A stretch of 64,000 bases of DNA from Iamia sp038233075 (GCA_038233075.1 JBBSMQ010000012.1:42928-106927); one strand, 5' to 3'; positions 9,980-19,413 are shown, counted from the stretch's first letter. Made by a program: numbers and translations. Notes: generated from the letters alone by a model not told the origin.

Positions 9980-11773
9980 TCAGGCGGAGGTGGCGAGGCC
10001 GCTGGTCCACGCCGCGTAGAGGGCGCGGTAGCGACCGCCCTCGATGGTGAGCAGCTCCTCGTGGGGGCCGAGCTCGACCAGCTCGCCGTCGTCGACCACG
10101 CCCACCCGGTCGGCCCGGGCCGCGGTCGAGAGCCGGTGGGCGATGACGATGGTGGTCCGGCCCTCCATGAGCCGCTCCACCGCCTCCTCCACCACGGCCT
10201 CGGTCCCCGGGTCCAGGCTGGACGTGGCCTCGTCGAGCACCAGCACGGTGGGGTCGGCCAGGGCGGCGCGGGCCATGGACACCAGCTGCTTCTCCCCGGC
10301 GGAGAGGCGGCTGCCCCGCTCGCGCACCTCGGTCTCCAGCCCGTCGGGCAGGGCCTCGAACCGGTCGCGCACGCCGAGGGCATCGAGCGCGGCCTCCACC
10401 TCGGCGTCGGTGGCCTCGGCCCGGGCCACCCGCACGTTGTCCCTGATGGTGCCGTTGAACAGGAACCCCTCCTGGGGCACCACGGCGATGCGGTTGCGCA
10501 GCGACGTCGCCGTCGCCCGACGCAGGTCGACCCCGCCGTAGGCGACGGTGCCCTCGGTGGGGTCGTAGTAGCGGGCCACCAGCTTGGCGAGGGTCGACTT
10601 CCCGGCGCCGGTGGGACCCACCAGGGCCAGTCGCTCGCCTGAGGCCACGGTCAGGTCCACCTCGCGGAGCACCGGGTCGAGGTCGGGCCGGTAGGCGAAG
10701 CCGAGACCCGACGCCACCAGTGCCCCCGTCCCCGGTAGATCGACGGCGTCGGACGCCTCGGGCACGTCGATGCCGGTGTCGAGCAGCTCGTAGAGCTTCT
10801 TGAGCCCGGCCCCACCCGACTGCACCTGGTTGAACAGCTGGGAGAGCTGCTGGACGGGGTCGAACAGGTTGGACAGCGACAGCACGAACAGCGCCACGGT
10901 GCCCACCGTGAGGCTGTCGCCGATCACCAGCCGGCCGCCGACGAGCACCACCAGGGCGGTGGCCCCGGTCCCGGCCAGCTCGATGACCGGGAGGTCCCAG
11001 GCCTGGATCCAGACCGAGCGCATGTGGGCCCGGTACAGGGTGCGGTTGCGGTGGGCGAAGCGGTCGGTCTCCACCGACTCGCGGCCGTAGGCCTGGATGA
11101 CCCGCACGCCGGACAGGCCTTCCTGCAGGTGCGAGAGCATGAGGCCGATGCGGTCCCGCACCGTCAGGTAGGCCCGGTTCGAGTCCCGCTGGAACCGGAT
11201 GCTGGCCATGACCACGAACGGCAGCGGGATGGCGACGACGAGGAGCAGCTGCCAGGAGGTGAGGGCGAGCAGGCCGAGGGTGAGCACGATGAGCAGGACG
11301 CTGGAGACGAACTGGAGCAGACCCTGCTGCACCAGCTCCTGCATGGAGTCGATGTCCGAGGTCATCCGGGACACGACCACGCCTGCCTTCTCGCGGTCGT
11401 AGAACGGCATCGACAGCCGGAGCAGGTGGGCGAAGACCCGATTGCGCATGTCGCGCAGGAACCCCTCACCGATCTGGGAGATGACCACGATCTGGTGGCG
11501 GTTGACGAGGAACCCGAGCAGGGCGACGACGACGTAGCCCACGACGGCCAGGTTGAGCGCCCCGGGGTCGTCGTCGCTGATGCCGTTGTCGATGCCGTAG
11601 CGCACCAGGTAGGGCCCGGCGATGGTGCAGAGGGTGAAGGTCACCAGCAACGCCAGGGCAAGGACCAGGCGACGCCGGTAGGGGCGCAGGGTGCGTCCGG
11701 CCCGGCGCATCACCTGCCCGGCGGCCTTGGCGTCGAGGCGGTCCTCCTCGGTGACCGCGGCGCCGGGCATCAC
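9980..11773 (-). CDS. ABC exporter half-transporter with canonical Walker B, degenerate signature
   Basis: 597 residues: six TM helices (about 30-320) then an NBD with GPTGAGKST, signature LSAGEKQ and Walker B VLVLDEATS. It is the partner of the exporter half encoded immediately upstream. The start overlaps that gene's stop (GTGATG over TGA; GTG 11773 or ATG 11770). The catalytic Glu is present here but the signature is altered from LSGGQ to LSAGE, whereas the partner has LSGGQ but Asp in place of the Walker B Glu. Both defects fall in the same composite ATP site, the known asymmetry of heterodimeric exporters such as BmrCD and TM287/288. Likely multidrug or lipid export. Confidence 0.92.
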   Translation of the reverse strand: MMPGAAVTEEDRLDAKAAGQVMRRAGRTLRPYRRRLVLALALLVTFTLCTIAGPYLVRYGIDNGISDDDPGALNLAVVGYVVVALLGFLVNRHQIVVISQIGEGFLRDMRNRVFAHLLRLSMPFYDREKAGVVVSRMTSDIDSMQELVQQGLLQFVSSVLLIVLTLGLLALTSWQLLLVVAIPLPFVVMASIRFQRDSNRAYLTVRDRIGLMLSHLQEGLSGVRVIQAYGRESVETDRFAHRNRTLYRAHMRSVWIQAWDLPVIELAGTGATALVVLVGGRLVIGDSLTVGTVALFVLSLSNLFDPVQQLSQLFNQVQSGGAGLKKLYELLDTGIDVPEASDAVDLPGTGALVASGLGFAYRPDLDPVLREVDLTVASGERLALVGPTGAGKSTLAKLVARYYDPTEGTVAYGGVDLRRATATSLRNRIAVVPQEGFLFNGTIRDNVRVARAEATDAEVEAALDALGVRDRFEALPDGLETEVRERGSRLSAGEKQLVSMARAALADPTVLVLDEATSSLDPGTEAVVEEAVERLMEGRTTIVIAHRLSTAARADRVGVVDDGELVELGPHEELLTIEGGRYRALYAAWTSGLATSA

Positions 11774-13677
11774 GAGCCACCACCCCCGATGGGCACGGAC
11801 CCGGGCTCGGCGACGCCGGCACCCTCTCCACCGTCGACGGCGTCGGCCGCGTCGACCGCCTCGGCCCCGTCGGGCGAGGCGTCCTCGGCCGCGGCCGAGG
11901 CCAGGACCTGGCGGTAGCGGGCACTGGTGCGCAGCAGCTCGTCGTGGGTGCCGTCGGCGACCACCCGGCCCCCGTCCACCAGCACCACCCGCTGCGCCAG
12001 GGCGATGGTCGCCGGACGGTGGGCGATGACGATGGTGGTCCGGCCCCGCATCACCTCACCCAGGGCGTCGCGGATCTCGTGTTCCTTGGTGGGGTCGACG
12101 GCGCTGGTGGCGTCGTCGAGCACCAGCACCCGCGGGTCGGCGAGGATGGCCCGAGCGATGGCGACCCGCTGGCGCTGGCCGCCGGACAGCGAGTAGCCCC
12201 GCTCCCCCACCAGGGTGGCGTACCCCTCGGGGAGGGCGGAGATGAACTCGTGGGCTCCGGCCAGGCGGGCCGCCCGCTCGATGGCCTCGAGCTCGGCGTC
12301 GGGGTGAGAGAAGGCGATGTTGCCGGCCAGGGTGTCGCTGAAGAGGAAGGTGTCCTCGAACACCAGCCCCACGGCCTGGCGCAGCTCGCCGAGGGTGACG
12401 GCGCGCACGTCGACGCCGTCCAGGCTGACCGTCCCCTCCTCCACGTCGTAGAAGCGACACAGCAGGCGGGCGATGGTCGACTTGCCGCTCCCGGTGGCGC
12501 CCACCACGGCGACGGACTGACCCGGGGGGATCTCGAGGTCGAAGCCGTCGAGCACCGGTGCCCCGTCGACGTAGCCGAAGCCGACGCCCGTGAAGCGCAC
12601 CCGACCCGCGTCGGGGCCGGTCGGCAGCGCGGTGGGGTGGTCGGACTCGGCCACCTCGACCTCGGTGGCCATCAGGGCATCGACCCGCTGGGCGGCGGCG
12701 AAGGCTCGCTGGGCGACGGCCACGATGAAGCCGAGCATGCGGAGGGGGGTGACGAGCAGGGCAACGTAGGCGCTGAACGCGACCAGCTGGCCGATGGTGA
12801 GGCCGCCGTCGATCACCAGGTGGCCGCCGTAGCCCAGCACCACGATGAGCCCGACGTTGGGCAGCAGCTCCAACCAGGGCACGTGGCGGGACCGGACCGA
12901 GGCGGCCTCCATGGACGCGCCGTAGAGGTCATCGGCCTCGATGGCCAGGCGGGCGGCCTGCACCCGCTCGGCGCCGAAGCCCTTCACCACCCGGACCCCG
13001 GCCACGGACTCCTCGACCACCCCGGCCAGCTCGGCCGACTCCTGCTGGACCTGCATCATGGTGGGGAACAGCCGAGAGCTGAAGCGCCGGGTGACCACCA
13101 GGACCAGGGGCAGCACGCCCAGGGCGACGACGGTGAGTCCGAGGTCGATGCGGGCCAGGATGACCGCGGTGGCCGTCACCGTGAGCACGTTGGCCATGGT
13201 GAGGGGGACGAGGACGACGAAGTTCTGCACCTGCTGGAGGTCGAGGTTGGCCCGGCTGAGCAGCTGACCGGTGGGACTGCGGTCGTGGAAGGGGAACGAC
13301 AGCCGCACCAGGTGGGCGAAGAGGCGGTCCCGCAGGGCGGCCTCGGCGAAGCGGGCCTCGCGGAAGGCCATGTAGCGGCGCAGCCCGGTGCAGAGGGCGG
13401 TCACCACGGCGACGGCACCGATGAGGGTCGCCCAGTGCACCACCTCGGCCTCGTCACCGGGGTCGATGCCTCGGTCGATGGCCCGCTGCACCAGCGTGGG
13501 GATGGTCACCCGGCCCGCGGTCCAGATCAGACCCACCAGCACCCCGAGGGCCAGGCCGGTCCTCCGACGCCACAGCTCGGCCCGGAGCAGGTGCCAGCCC
13601 TCGCCCGCCGTCGCCAGCGAGGTCGAGGCGGGCGGAGACGTGCCGGGGGGGCGCGCGGGTGCGGCCGGCGCCGTCAC
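11770..13677 (-). CDS. ABC exporter half-transporter with Asp in the Walker B position
   Basis: 635 residues: a Pro/Ala-rich cytoplasmic start, six TM helices (about 45-330), NBD with GATGSGKST, LSGGQRQR and VLVLDDATSAVD. The residue after the Walker B Asp is Asp rather than the catalytic Glu, marking a degenerate ATP site. The start is assigned to GTG 13677 (VTAPAAPARPP); GTG 13698 is also possible. The promoter -10 TAGCCT (13735-13730) and a palindromic operator lie just upstream. The frame stays open to 14031 but is low-complexity and antisense to the acyltransferase. Forms an obligate pair with the downstream half-transporter. Confidence 0.9.
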   Translation of the reverse strand: MTAPAAPARPPGTSPPASTSLATAGEGWHLLRAELWRRRTGLALGVLVGLIWTAGRVTIPTLVQRAIDRGIDPGDEAEVVHWATLIGAVAVVTALCTGLRRYMAFREARFAEAALRDRLFAHLVRLSFPFHDRSPTGQLLSRANLDLQQVQNFVVLVPLTMANVLTVTATAVILARIDLGLTVVALGVLPLVLVVTRRFSSRLFPTMMQVQQESAELAGVVEESVAGVRVVKGFGAERVQAARLAIEADDLYGASMEAASVRSRHVPWLELLPNVGLIVVLGYGGHLVIDGGLTIGQLVAFSAYVALLVTPLRMLGFIVAVAQRAFAAAQRVDALMATEVEVAESDHPTALPTGPDAGRVRFTGVGFGYVDGAPVLDGFDLEIPPGQSVAVVGATGSGKSTIARLLCRFYDVEEGTVSLDGVDVRAVTLGELRQAVGLVFEDTFLFSDTLAGNIAFSHPDAELEAIERAARLAGAHEFISALPEGYATLVGERGYSLSGGQRQRVAIARAILADPRVLVLDDATSAVDPTKEHEIRDALGEVMRGRTTIVIAHRPATIALAQRVVLVDGGRVVADGTHDELLRTSARYRQVLASAAAEDASPDGAEAVDAADAVDGGEGAGVAEPGSVPIGGGGS

Positions 13678-13710
13678 CGGGCGTCCGGCGGGACCAACGC
13701 GGTGCTCCGG

Positions 13711-13735
13711 TCCTGACCCACGGGTCAGGAGGCTA
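13711..13735 (-). promoter_or_regulatory. Palindromic operator abutting the exporter -10
   Basis: TCCTGACCC-AC-GGGTCAGGA (13711-13730) is a perfect 9-bp inverted repeat with a 2-nt centre. The -10-like TAGCCT reads on the minus strand at 13735-13730, sharing base 13730 with it. Transcription toward the exporter genes would begin inside the palindrome, the classic position for a repressor (TetR/MarR-like) of a drug exporter. No regulator gene is adjacent. Confidence 0.6.
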
Positions 13736-13936
13736 CCGGGGGCCAGCGCGCCGGCCCCAGGCGGTTTTGCCGGTCCGGGCGCGGACGACCGGCCCGCATC
13801 GACGACCGGCCGTCCTCGCGTCGAGCAACGCCGGCGGCGGCGGACGGCGGACGGCGCGGGAACCGATCGTGCCCGACGGCGCACGGTCAGCTGACGGGGT
13901 GGACCCCACCGGTGGCCACTAGCGTCCAGCCGCGTT

Positions 13937-16690
13937 GTGGGACCTTCGCCGACCTCTCGCCCGGCCGCGGCCGCAACCCCCCGCTGGCCGGCACTGGACG
14001 GGCTGCGGGGCCTCGCCGTCCTCGCCGTCATGGCCTACCACCTCGGCCACCTCGAGGGTGGCTACCTGGGCGTCGACCTCTTCTTCGTCCTGTCCGGGTT
14101 CCTGATCACCTCGCTGTTGGTGCGCGAGGGCACCGCGACCGGCCGGGTCGACCTGCGCCGCTTCTGGGTCCGGCGGGCCCGGCGCCTGCTCCCCGCCCTG
14201 GGCGTGGCCCTGGTCGGCGTGGTGGTGGCGGCCCGGATCTGGCTCGACCACAGCACCCTCCCCGCCCTGCGCGTCGATGCCCTGGCCACCGCGGGCTACG
14301 TGGCCAACTGGCGCTTCGCGACCCAGGCCGTCGGCGGGTACTTCGCGGCCGATCCCTCGCCCCTGCGCCACACGTGGTCCCTCGCCATCGAGGAGCAGTA
14401 CTACCTGGTGTGGCCCCTCTTGGTGGTGGCGGCGTTGGTGGTGGCCCGCCGCCGCGGCGCACCATCGGCCCGCCTGGTCGGGCTCATCGCCGCCGCCGGC
14501 GCCGTGGCCAGCAGCGTCTGGATGGTCGTCCACGCCGGGGCGTGGAGCACTGACCGCCTCTACCTGGGGACCGACACCCGTCTGGTGGCGCCCCTCACCG
14601 GCGCCGTCCTGGCCTGTCTGCTCCACGGTCGCCTCGACCGCCGACCCTCGCCGCGGGTGCGACAGGCGGCCACCGTCGTCGGCTCGATCGCCCTCGTCGG
14701 CCTGGCCCTCGCCGTGGCCCTCGTCCCGGCCTCATCGGGCTGGATGTACCGGGGCGGCTTCGCCCTCATGGCCCTGCTCGGAGGCGCCGTCGTCGGAGGC
14801 GGGGTGCTGGGCGGGGACGGGATGCTGGCCCGCGCCCTCGGGCCGGCGCCGCTGCGCTGGGTCGGTGAGCGCTCCTACGGCCTCTACCTCTACTCCTGGC
14901 CCATCCAGATCGTGCTCCGCGCCGAGGGCGCCGACGGCATCACGCTGGCGGCGACGACGGTGGCAGCCTCCTTCGCGGTGGCCGCGGTCAGCTACCGCGT
15001 CCTCGAGATGCCCATCCGCCGGGGTGGTCTGCGAGCCGTGGTGCCGGGAGGACGAGCTCCCGCAAGGGCGACCGCCGCACCGGCCAACCCCCGGCGCCGG
15101 GCCCCGGCCGCCCTCGTCGCCGTCTCCGTGGTGGCCGTGGTGGGCGTGGTCGTGGCCGCCACCACCACCGCCGCCCGACCCGACCCCCTGGCGGCCCTGG
15201 ACCAGGACGAGCTCCAGCAGGGGGCCTCCCGCCCCGCCGTCGCCGGGTCCCCTGGCGGAGCCGACGGGGAGGGGTCGCGGGTCCTGGTGGTCGGCGACAG
15301 CGTCGGCTACACGGTCGGCCGCTTCGCGCCCGCCTCGATCCCCGGTGTGGCGTCGGTGGACTCCCGGTCCCTGCCCGGGTGCGGGCTGCTCACCGAGGGC
15401 GACCGGCCGGCCGCCGCCGTCGCCGCCGGATCCCCGGAGGACTACGAGGGCTGCGCCATGCCCGTGGCCGATGCGGACCGCCTCGGCCTCGACGGCGACC
15501 CCGACGTCGTCCTGCTCGTCACCGGCGCGTGGGAGTCATCCGAGCACGAGCGTCACGGCCGGACGGTCGGCCCCGGTGACCCGGGGTGGACCACCATGAC
15601 CAGGGAGCTGCTCGACGCCCGGGTGACCGACCTCAGCGCCGACGGCGCCGTCGTGGCCCTGTGGGCCGACCCGTGCGGACCCGACGAGGCCACCCGGTCC
15701 CGCCAACGGTGGTTCACCGAGGAAGTGCTCCACCCCATCGATGCGGCGCGCGACGAGGCCGTGGTCATCCGCCCCGAGGAGATCACCTGCGACGAGGACC
15801 GGGCCCGCACCGATGTCCCCGAGGTCGGCGATCCCCGCCCCGAGGACGGCCAGCACTGGTCCGAGGAGGGGGCCCGCTGGCTGTGGCAGCAGTGGCTGGG
15901 CCCGACGCTGCACGACCTGGACGGGTCCGACACCGGCGACGGTGGCTCGGGGCCCGCCGCCGCCGGCCCGCCGGCCGCCGATCCGACCCCCATCCGGCCC
16001 GTCTCGCGGGTGCCCCCGGGCCTCTTGGAGCCCACCCGCGTCGTCGTGGCGGGCGACTCCGTTGCCTTCACCCTGGTCTACGACGGCGCGCCGGGCGCTC
16101 GTGAGGCCGGCATCGCCCTGCGTCGCAGTCCGGCCACGATCGGCTGCGGGGTGCTCCGCGAGGGCACCACGGTCACCGGGTCCCGCCCGCTGGCAGAGTC
16201 CTGCGGGCCGACCAGTGCGCTCGAGGTCGCGTCGCTGGCGGCCGATCCCGATGTCGTGCTGGCCCAGTGGGGCGCCTGGGAGATGAGCGGGGTCGCCGGC
16301 GTCCCCTCGGCCGGTCAGGGCCGGCCGGGCGATCCGGCCTACGACGCCTACGTGCGGCTCCGCCTGGCCGACCGGCTGCTCGCGCTCGGAGCCGGGGGCG
16401 CCGCCGTGGTCCTGCTCGGTGTCGACTGCTGGCCCACGGTGGAGCGCCGCGGCGCCGACGAGCTGGGCTGGTGGCGCGCGCTCAGCCGAGACGTGGCCGA
16501 CCAGGTCGGAGCGATCTACCTCGACCCGAGCGGTCTGCTCTGCCGGGACGGCCGGGCTCGGACCGATCTCCCGGGCGTCGGCAACCCTCGTCCCGGCGAC
16601 GGCGCCCACTGGAGCGGAGCCGGGGCGAGCTGGTTCTGGCGCACCTGGCTGGGCCCCGCCCTGCACTTCATCGCCGGCAAGGTGGGCTGA
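13937..16690 (+). CDS. OatA-like membrane acyltransferase with two tandem SGNH domains
   Basis: 917 residues. Residues 15-380 form an acyltransferase-3 domain of about 10 TM helices, with LDGLRGLAVLAVMAYHLG (catalytic-type His), GVDLFFVLSGFLIT and HTWSLAIEEQYYLVWP. After an Ala/Pro linker come two SGNH-hydrolase-like domains: about 448-660 (GDSVGYT ... DDxQHW-type EDGQHWS) and about 700-915 (GDSVAFT ... GDGAHWS). Each keeps the Ser of block I and the terminal D-x-x-H-W motif. OatA-type proteins O-acetylate peptidoglycan or surface glycans and carry one such domain. GTG 13937 follows TAGCGT (13920-13925). The stop codon is part of a TGAGAGGCC element. Confidence 0.88.
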   Translation: MGPSPTSRPAAAATPRWPALDGLRGLAVLAVMAYHLGHLEGGYLGVDLFFVLSGFLITSLLVREGTATGRVDLRRFWVRRARRLLPALGVALVGVVVAARIWLDHSTLPALRVDALATAGYVANWRFATQAVGGYFAADPSPLRHTWSLAIEEQYYLVWPLLVVAALVVARRRGAPSARLVGLIAAAGAVASSVWMVVHAGAWSTDRLYLGTDTRLVAPLTGAVLACLLHGRLDRRPSPRVRQAATVVGSIALVGLALAVALVPASSGWMYRGGFALMALLGGAVVGGGVLGGDGMLARALGPAPLRWVGERSYGLYLYSWPIQIVLRAEGADGITLAATTVAASFAVAAVSYRVLEMPIRRGGLRAVVPGGRAPARATAAPANPRRRAPAALVAVSVVAVVGVVVAATTTAARPDPLAALDQDELQQGASRPAVAGSPGGADGEGSRVLVVGDSVGYTVGRFAPASIPGVASVDSRSLPGCGLLTEGDRPAAAVAAGSPEDYEGCAMPVADADRLGLDGDPDVVLLVTGAWESSEHERHGRTVGPGDPGWTTMTRELLDARVTDLSADGAVVALWADPCGPDEATRSRQRWFTEEVLHPIDAARDEAVVIRPEEITCDEDRARTDVPEVGDPRPEDGQHWSEEGARWLWQQWLGPTLHDLDGSDTGDGGSGPAAAGPPAADPTPIRPVSRVPPGLLEPTRVVVAGDSVAFTLVYDGAPGAREAGIALRRSPATIGCGVLREGTTVTGSRPLAESCGPTSALEVASLAADPDVVLAQWGAWEMSGVAGVPSAGQGRPGDPAYDAYVRLRLADRLLALGAGGAAVVLLGVDCWPTVERRGADELGWWRALSRDVADQVGAIYLDPSGLLCRDGRARTDLPGVGNPRPGDGAHWSGAGASWFWRTWLGPALHFIAGKVG

Positions 16691-16734
16691 GAGGCCGAGT
16701 CGCACCCTCCGGCAAGGCGGGTACGGTCACCCCG

Positions 16735-18072
16735 ATGTCGGCCATCGTCCCCACCGCCTCGCGGGGAGGCATCGCCCGCCGATCGGTCGACATCAGCGCC
16801 ACCTTCGCCCGCCACCTGGCCCGGGTGCGTGACCCCCTCCCCCGGCGGCTGCGGACGGCCTTCACCGAGCTTGGTCCCACCTTCATCAAGGTCGGACAGG
16901 TCATCGCCTCCAGCCCGGGCCTGTTCCCCCGGGAATGGACCCAGGAGTTCGCGTCCCTGCGCGACGCCGTGCCCCCGTTCCCGACGGCCCAGGCCCGGCG
17001 CACGGTGGAGGAGGACCTGGGCCGCCCGCTGTCCAGCGTGTTCTCCTCCTTCGACGACCGGCCCCTGGCCGCGGCGTCCATCGCCCAGGTCCACGGGGCC
17101 ACGCTGCTCGACGGCCGGCGGGTGGTGGTGAAGGTGCAGCGTCCCGGCCTGGGCGTGCAGGTCCGTGACGAGCTGCGCGCCCTGCTCATCGTGTGCGAGC
17201 TGCTCGAACGCATCCCCCAGGCATCGGTCGGCTCACCCCGCGCCCTGGCCGAGGACTTCGCGCGCACCCTCCACGAGGAGATGGACTTCCGCCTCGAGGC
17301 CGACAACATGGAGCGGATGCGCCAGGTGCTGGTGACCTCGCGCATCGATGACTGCCGGGTGCCCGAGGTCCACCGGGAACTGGTGGGGCGACGGGTGCTC
17401 ACCATGGAGCGCATCGACGGGCTGCGGTTCAACGACGTCGAGGCCATGCGGGCCCACGGCATCGACACCGAACGGCTGCTGCGCCTCGGGGTCCAGACCG
17501 TCGTGGAGGGCGTGCTCATCCACGGCTTCTTCCACGGCGACCTGCACGCCGGCAACGCCTGCGTCCTCCCCGACGGAACCTTCGTGCTGTTCGACTTCGG
17601 GATCGTGGGTCGCCTCACCGAGTCCACCCGGGCCCGACTGGCCATGTACCTGATGGCGGTCACCACCAACGACTACGCGTCGATGGTGCGGGCCCTGCGC
17701 GCCTTCGGCTCGGTCCCGCCCGACGTCGACGTGGCCGAGATGACCGCCACCATCGCCCGCCTCTACGAGCCCTTCGTGGAGAAGGGTGTGGTCACCGCCC
17801 AGCTGGGTGAGCTCATGGACACCATGATCCGGGCCATGGTGCGCTACCGGGTCCGCATTCCCAGGGAGCTGGTGCTGCTCACCAAGCAGATGCTCTACCT
17901 GGAGGGGGCGGCCGCGACCCTGGCCCCCCACGCCGACCTCCTGCAGGAGCAGACGCTGATCTACTCGACGCTGATGAGCAAGTACCCGGACCTGGCCCAG
18001 CAGATCGCAGCCGGGGTCCAGCGGGGTCGGGAGATGGACGACGCCATCGCCGCCGGTCGGGCCCTCCCCTGA
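16735..18072 (+). CDS. UbiB/AarF (ABC1) family atypical kinase
   Basis: 445 residues. The order LGPTFIKVGQ (KxGQ motif), AAASIAQVHGA (Ala-rich loop), VVVKVQRPG (invariant Lys), FHGDLHAGN (catalytic loop) and FDFGIVGRL (DFG) identifies the UbiB/ABC1 family. Members have kinase/ATPase-like folds linked to isoprenoid-quinone or lipid metabolism; the substrate is usually unproven. ATG 16735 is preceded by TACGGT (16722-16727) at 7 nt with no Shine-Dalgarno, so it is likely leaderless. It follows the acyltransferase by 44 bp but its own promoter suggests separate transcription. The end converges with the glycan-cluster gene across a 60-bp gap containing a weak GGGGG/CCCCC hairpin. Confidence 0.9.
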   Translation: MSAIVPTASRGGIARRSVDISATFARHLARVRDPLPRRLRTAFTELGPTFIKVGQVIASSPGLFPREWTQEFASLRDAVPPFPTAQARRTVEEDLGRPLSSVFSSFDDRPLAAASIAQVHGATLLDGRRVVVKVQRPGLGVQVRDELRALLIVCELLERIPQASVGSPRALAEDFARTLHEEMDFRLEADNMERMRQVLVTSRIDDCRVPEVHRELVGRRVLTMERIDGLRFNDVEAMRAHGIDTERLLRLGVQTVVEGVLIHGFFHGDLHAGNACVLPDGTFVLFDFGIVGRLTESTRARLAMYLMAVTTNDYASMVRALRAFGSVPPDVDVAEMTATIARLYEPFVEKGVVTAQLGELMDTMIRAMVRYRVRIPRELVLLTKQMLYLEGAAATLAPHADLLQEQTLIYSTLMSKYPDLAQQIAAGVQRGREMDDAIAAGRALP

Positions 18073-18132
18073 CCCCGACCCGGCGGGGGCCCGATCCCCC
18101 AGGGCGCGGGCCACCTGACCCCCACGCTCGCG

Positions 18133-19404
18133 TCAGCCAGGGAGCCGGTCGAAGGTGAGGAACAGGTTGGCCCGGTGGAAGGCGAGTCCGTCCACCCGCA
18201 TGACGGGATCGAGGGCCGAGCGCGCCGCGGGGCCGCCGAGGAGCTGGGCCGCATGGACGAGCCGGCCGAGGAGGTTGGCCCCGTCGCGCCACCGCGGCTC
18301 GAACCCCATCGCCGCGATCCGCTCGATCAGGGGACCGGCCCGGTAGTTGGTGTGCTCCCGGCGCGCCCACGCCAGGTCGCCCCGGAGCCCGTCGCTGCGA
18401 TCGACGAAGCGGCGCCGGTACTCCTCACCGCCGTAGCGGGCGGTGTAGGCGCGCCGGTGGAGGGTCGGCACGCGCAGCTTGGCGTTGTCGGGGTCGAGGA
18501 AGGACAGCGCGTGGCGAGCGGGCACGGTCACCACCAGCAGCGCGCCCGGGCACAGGACCCGGGCCAGCTCCGCGAGGGTGACCTCCTCGTCGGCCACGTG
18601 CTCGATCACGTCGAGGGCGGTGGCCGAGTCGAAGCAGGCGGCCGGGAAGGGCAGGTGCCCACCCACCTCGGTGCGGGCCAGAGCCACCCCGGGCAGCTCC
18701 CGGTGGGTCTGGGCCACGTAGCCAGGGTGCGGGTCGACGGCCACCACGTCCAGCGCGGTGTTGGCGACGAGCGGCCCCAGGAACGGGGCTCCCTGGCCGA
18801 TGCCCAGCTCCAGGTGGCGCCCGGTGCGGACGGCGATCTGGCTCCACGCCCAGGCGTAGCGGCGGATGATGTGGTCCCGGAACGGGTTCGTGGGCTCGCG
18901 ACCCACCCGGCCGCCGGGGCCGACCGTGCGGAGCACGTCGTCGAGGAGCTCGCCGGCGCGACCCCGGTCGACCCGATCCACCGGTGCCGTTGCCAGCAGC
19001 CCGGCCTCGACCTCGGGGTGGCGCGCCACCGCCGCGCCCAGGTCTGCCAGCTCGCCCGAGAGCACCACCGCCGGTCCCAACACATCAAGATCCCGCACGT
19101 AGACCTGCTGGTGGTGGTTGCGCAGCTCGCCCCGGCCCGGCTCCCGGGCCACCACCACCGGCACCTTGCCCGCTCGCTGGACGAGGCGCACCGAGTTGCC
19201 GGCGTGGGTGAGGACCACATCGGCCTCGGAGATCCGCCGTTGCACCTCGTCGAAGCCGGTGAAGTCGGCGTGGGGGCAGTCGGGCACCACGGCCGAGCTC
19301 CCGGTCTGGACGAAGACGTCGTGGTCCCCGGCCAACGCCGCCGCCGCGATCACCAGCCGATCCATGGGCCATGGCCCCATCCCCACGGTCGCGAAGACCC
19401 GCAG
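18133..19404 (-). CDS. Alg13/PssE-like glycosyltransferase domain fused to a SAM methyltransferase
   Basis: Residues 1-140 match Alg13/PssE (GT28 C-terminal half): RVFATVGMGPWPMDRLV, DHDVFVQTGSS, EADVVLTHAGNSVRLV, VPVVVAREPGRGE-x-RNHHQQ. Residues about 160-420 are a class I methyltransferase with motif I HLELGIGQGA (about 196-205) and LDVIEHVADEEVTLAELARVL. The upstream Alg14-like gene supplies the other GT half. No ATG, GTG or TTG precedes the first beta strand. CTG 19404 gives the family-typical start (M)RVFATVG; CTG 19419 is an alternative, and GTG 19386 would delete the strand. A 15-bp hairpin ends 10 nt before the proposed CTG. The function assignment is solid; the start is inference. 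Confidence 0.75.
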   Translation of the reverse strand: MRVFATVGMGPWPMDRLVIAAAALAGDHDVFVQTGSSAVVPDCPHADFTGFDEVQRRISEADVVLTHAGNSVRLVQRAGKVPVVVAREPGRGELRNHHQQVYVRDLDVLGPAVVLSGELADLGAAVARHPEVEAGLLATAPVDRVDRGRAGELLDDVLRTVGPGGRVGREPTNPFRDHIIRRYAWAWSQIAVRTGRHLELGIGQGAPFLGPLVANTALDVVAVDPHPGYVAQTHRELPGVALARTEVGGHLPFPAACFDSATALDVIEHVADEEVTLAELARVLCPGALLVVTVPARHALSFLDPDNAKLRVPTLHRRAYTARYGGEEYRRRFVDRSDGLRGDLAWARREHTNYRAGPLIERIAAMGFEPRWRDGANLLGRLVHAAQLLGGPAARSALDPVMRVDGLAFHRANLFLTFDRLPG

Positions 19405-19413
19405 CCGGCGCCA

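Noticed and set aside
11944..13716. 590-codon plus-strand frame opposite the ABC exporter genes
   Set aside because: It is the mirror of a well-supported ABC exporter half, full of Gly/His/Asp/Gln repeats from reverse-complemented codons, with no start signal.
15379..15940. Short Arg/Pro-rich frames inside the acyltransferase gene
   Set aside because: They lie out of phase inside a continuous, domain-rich gene and have no ribosome-binding or promoter signal.
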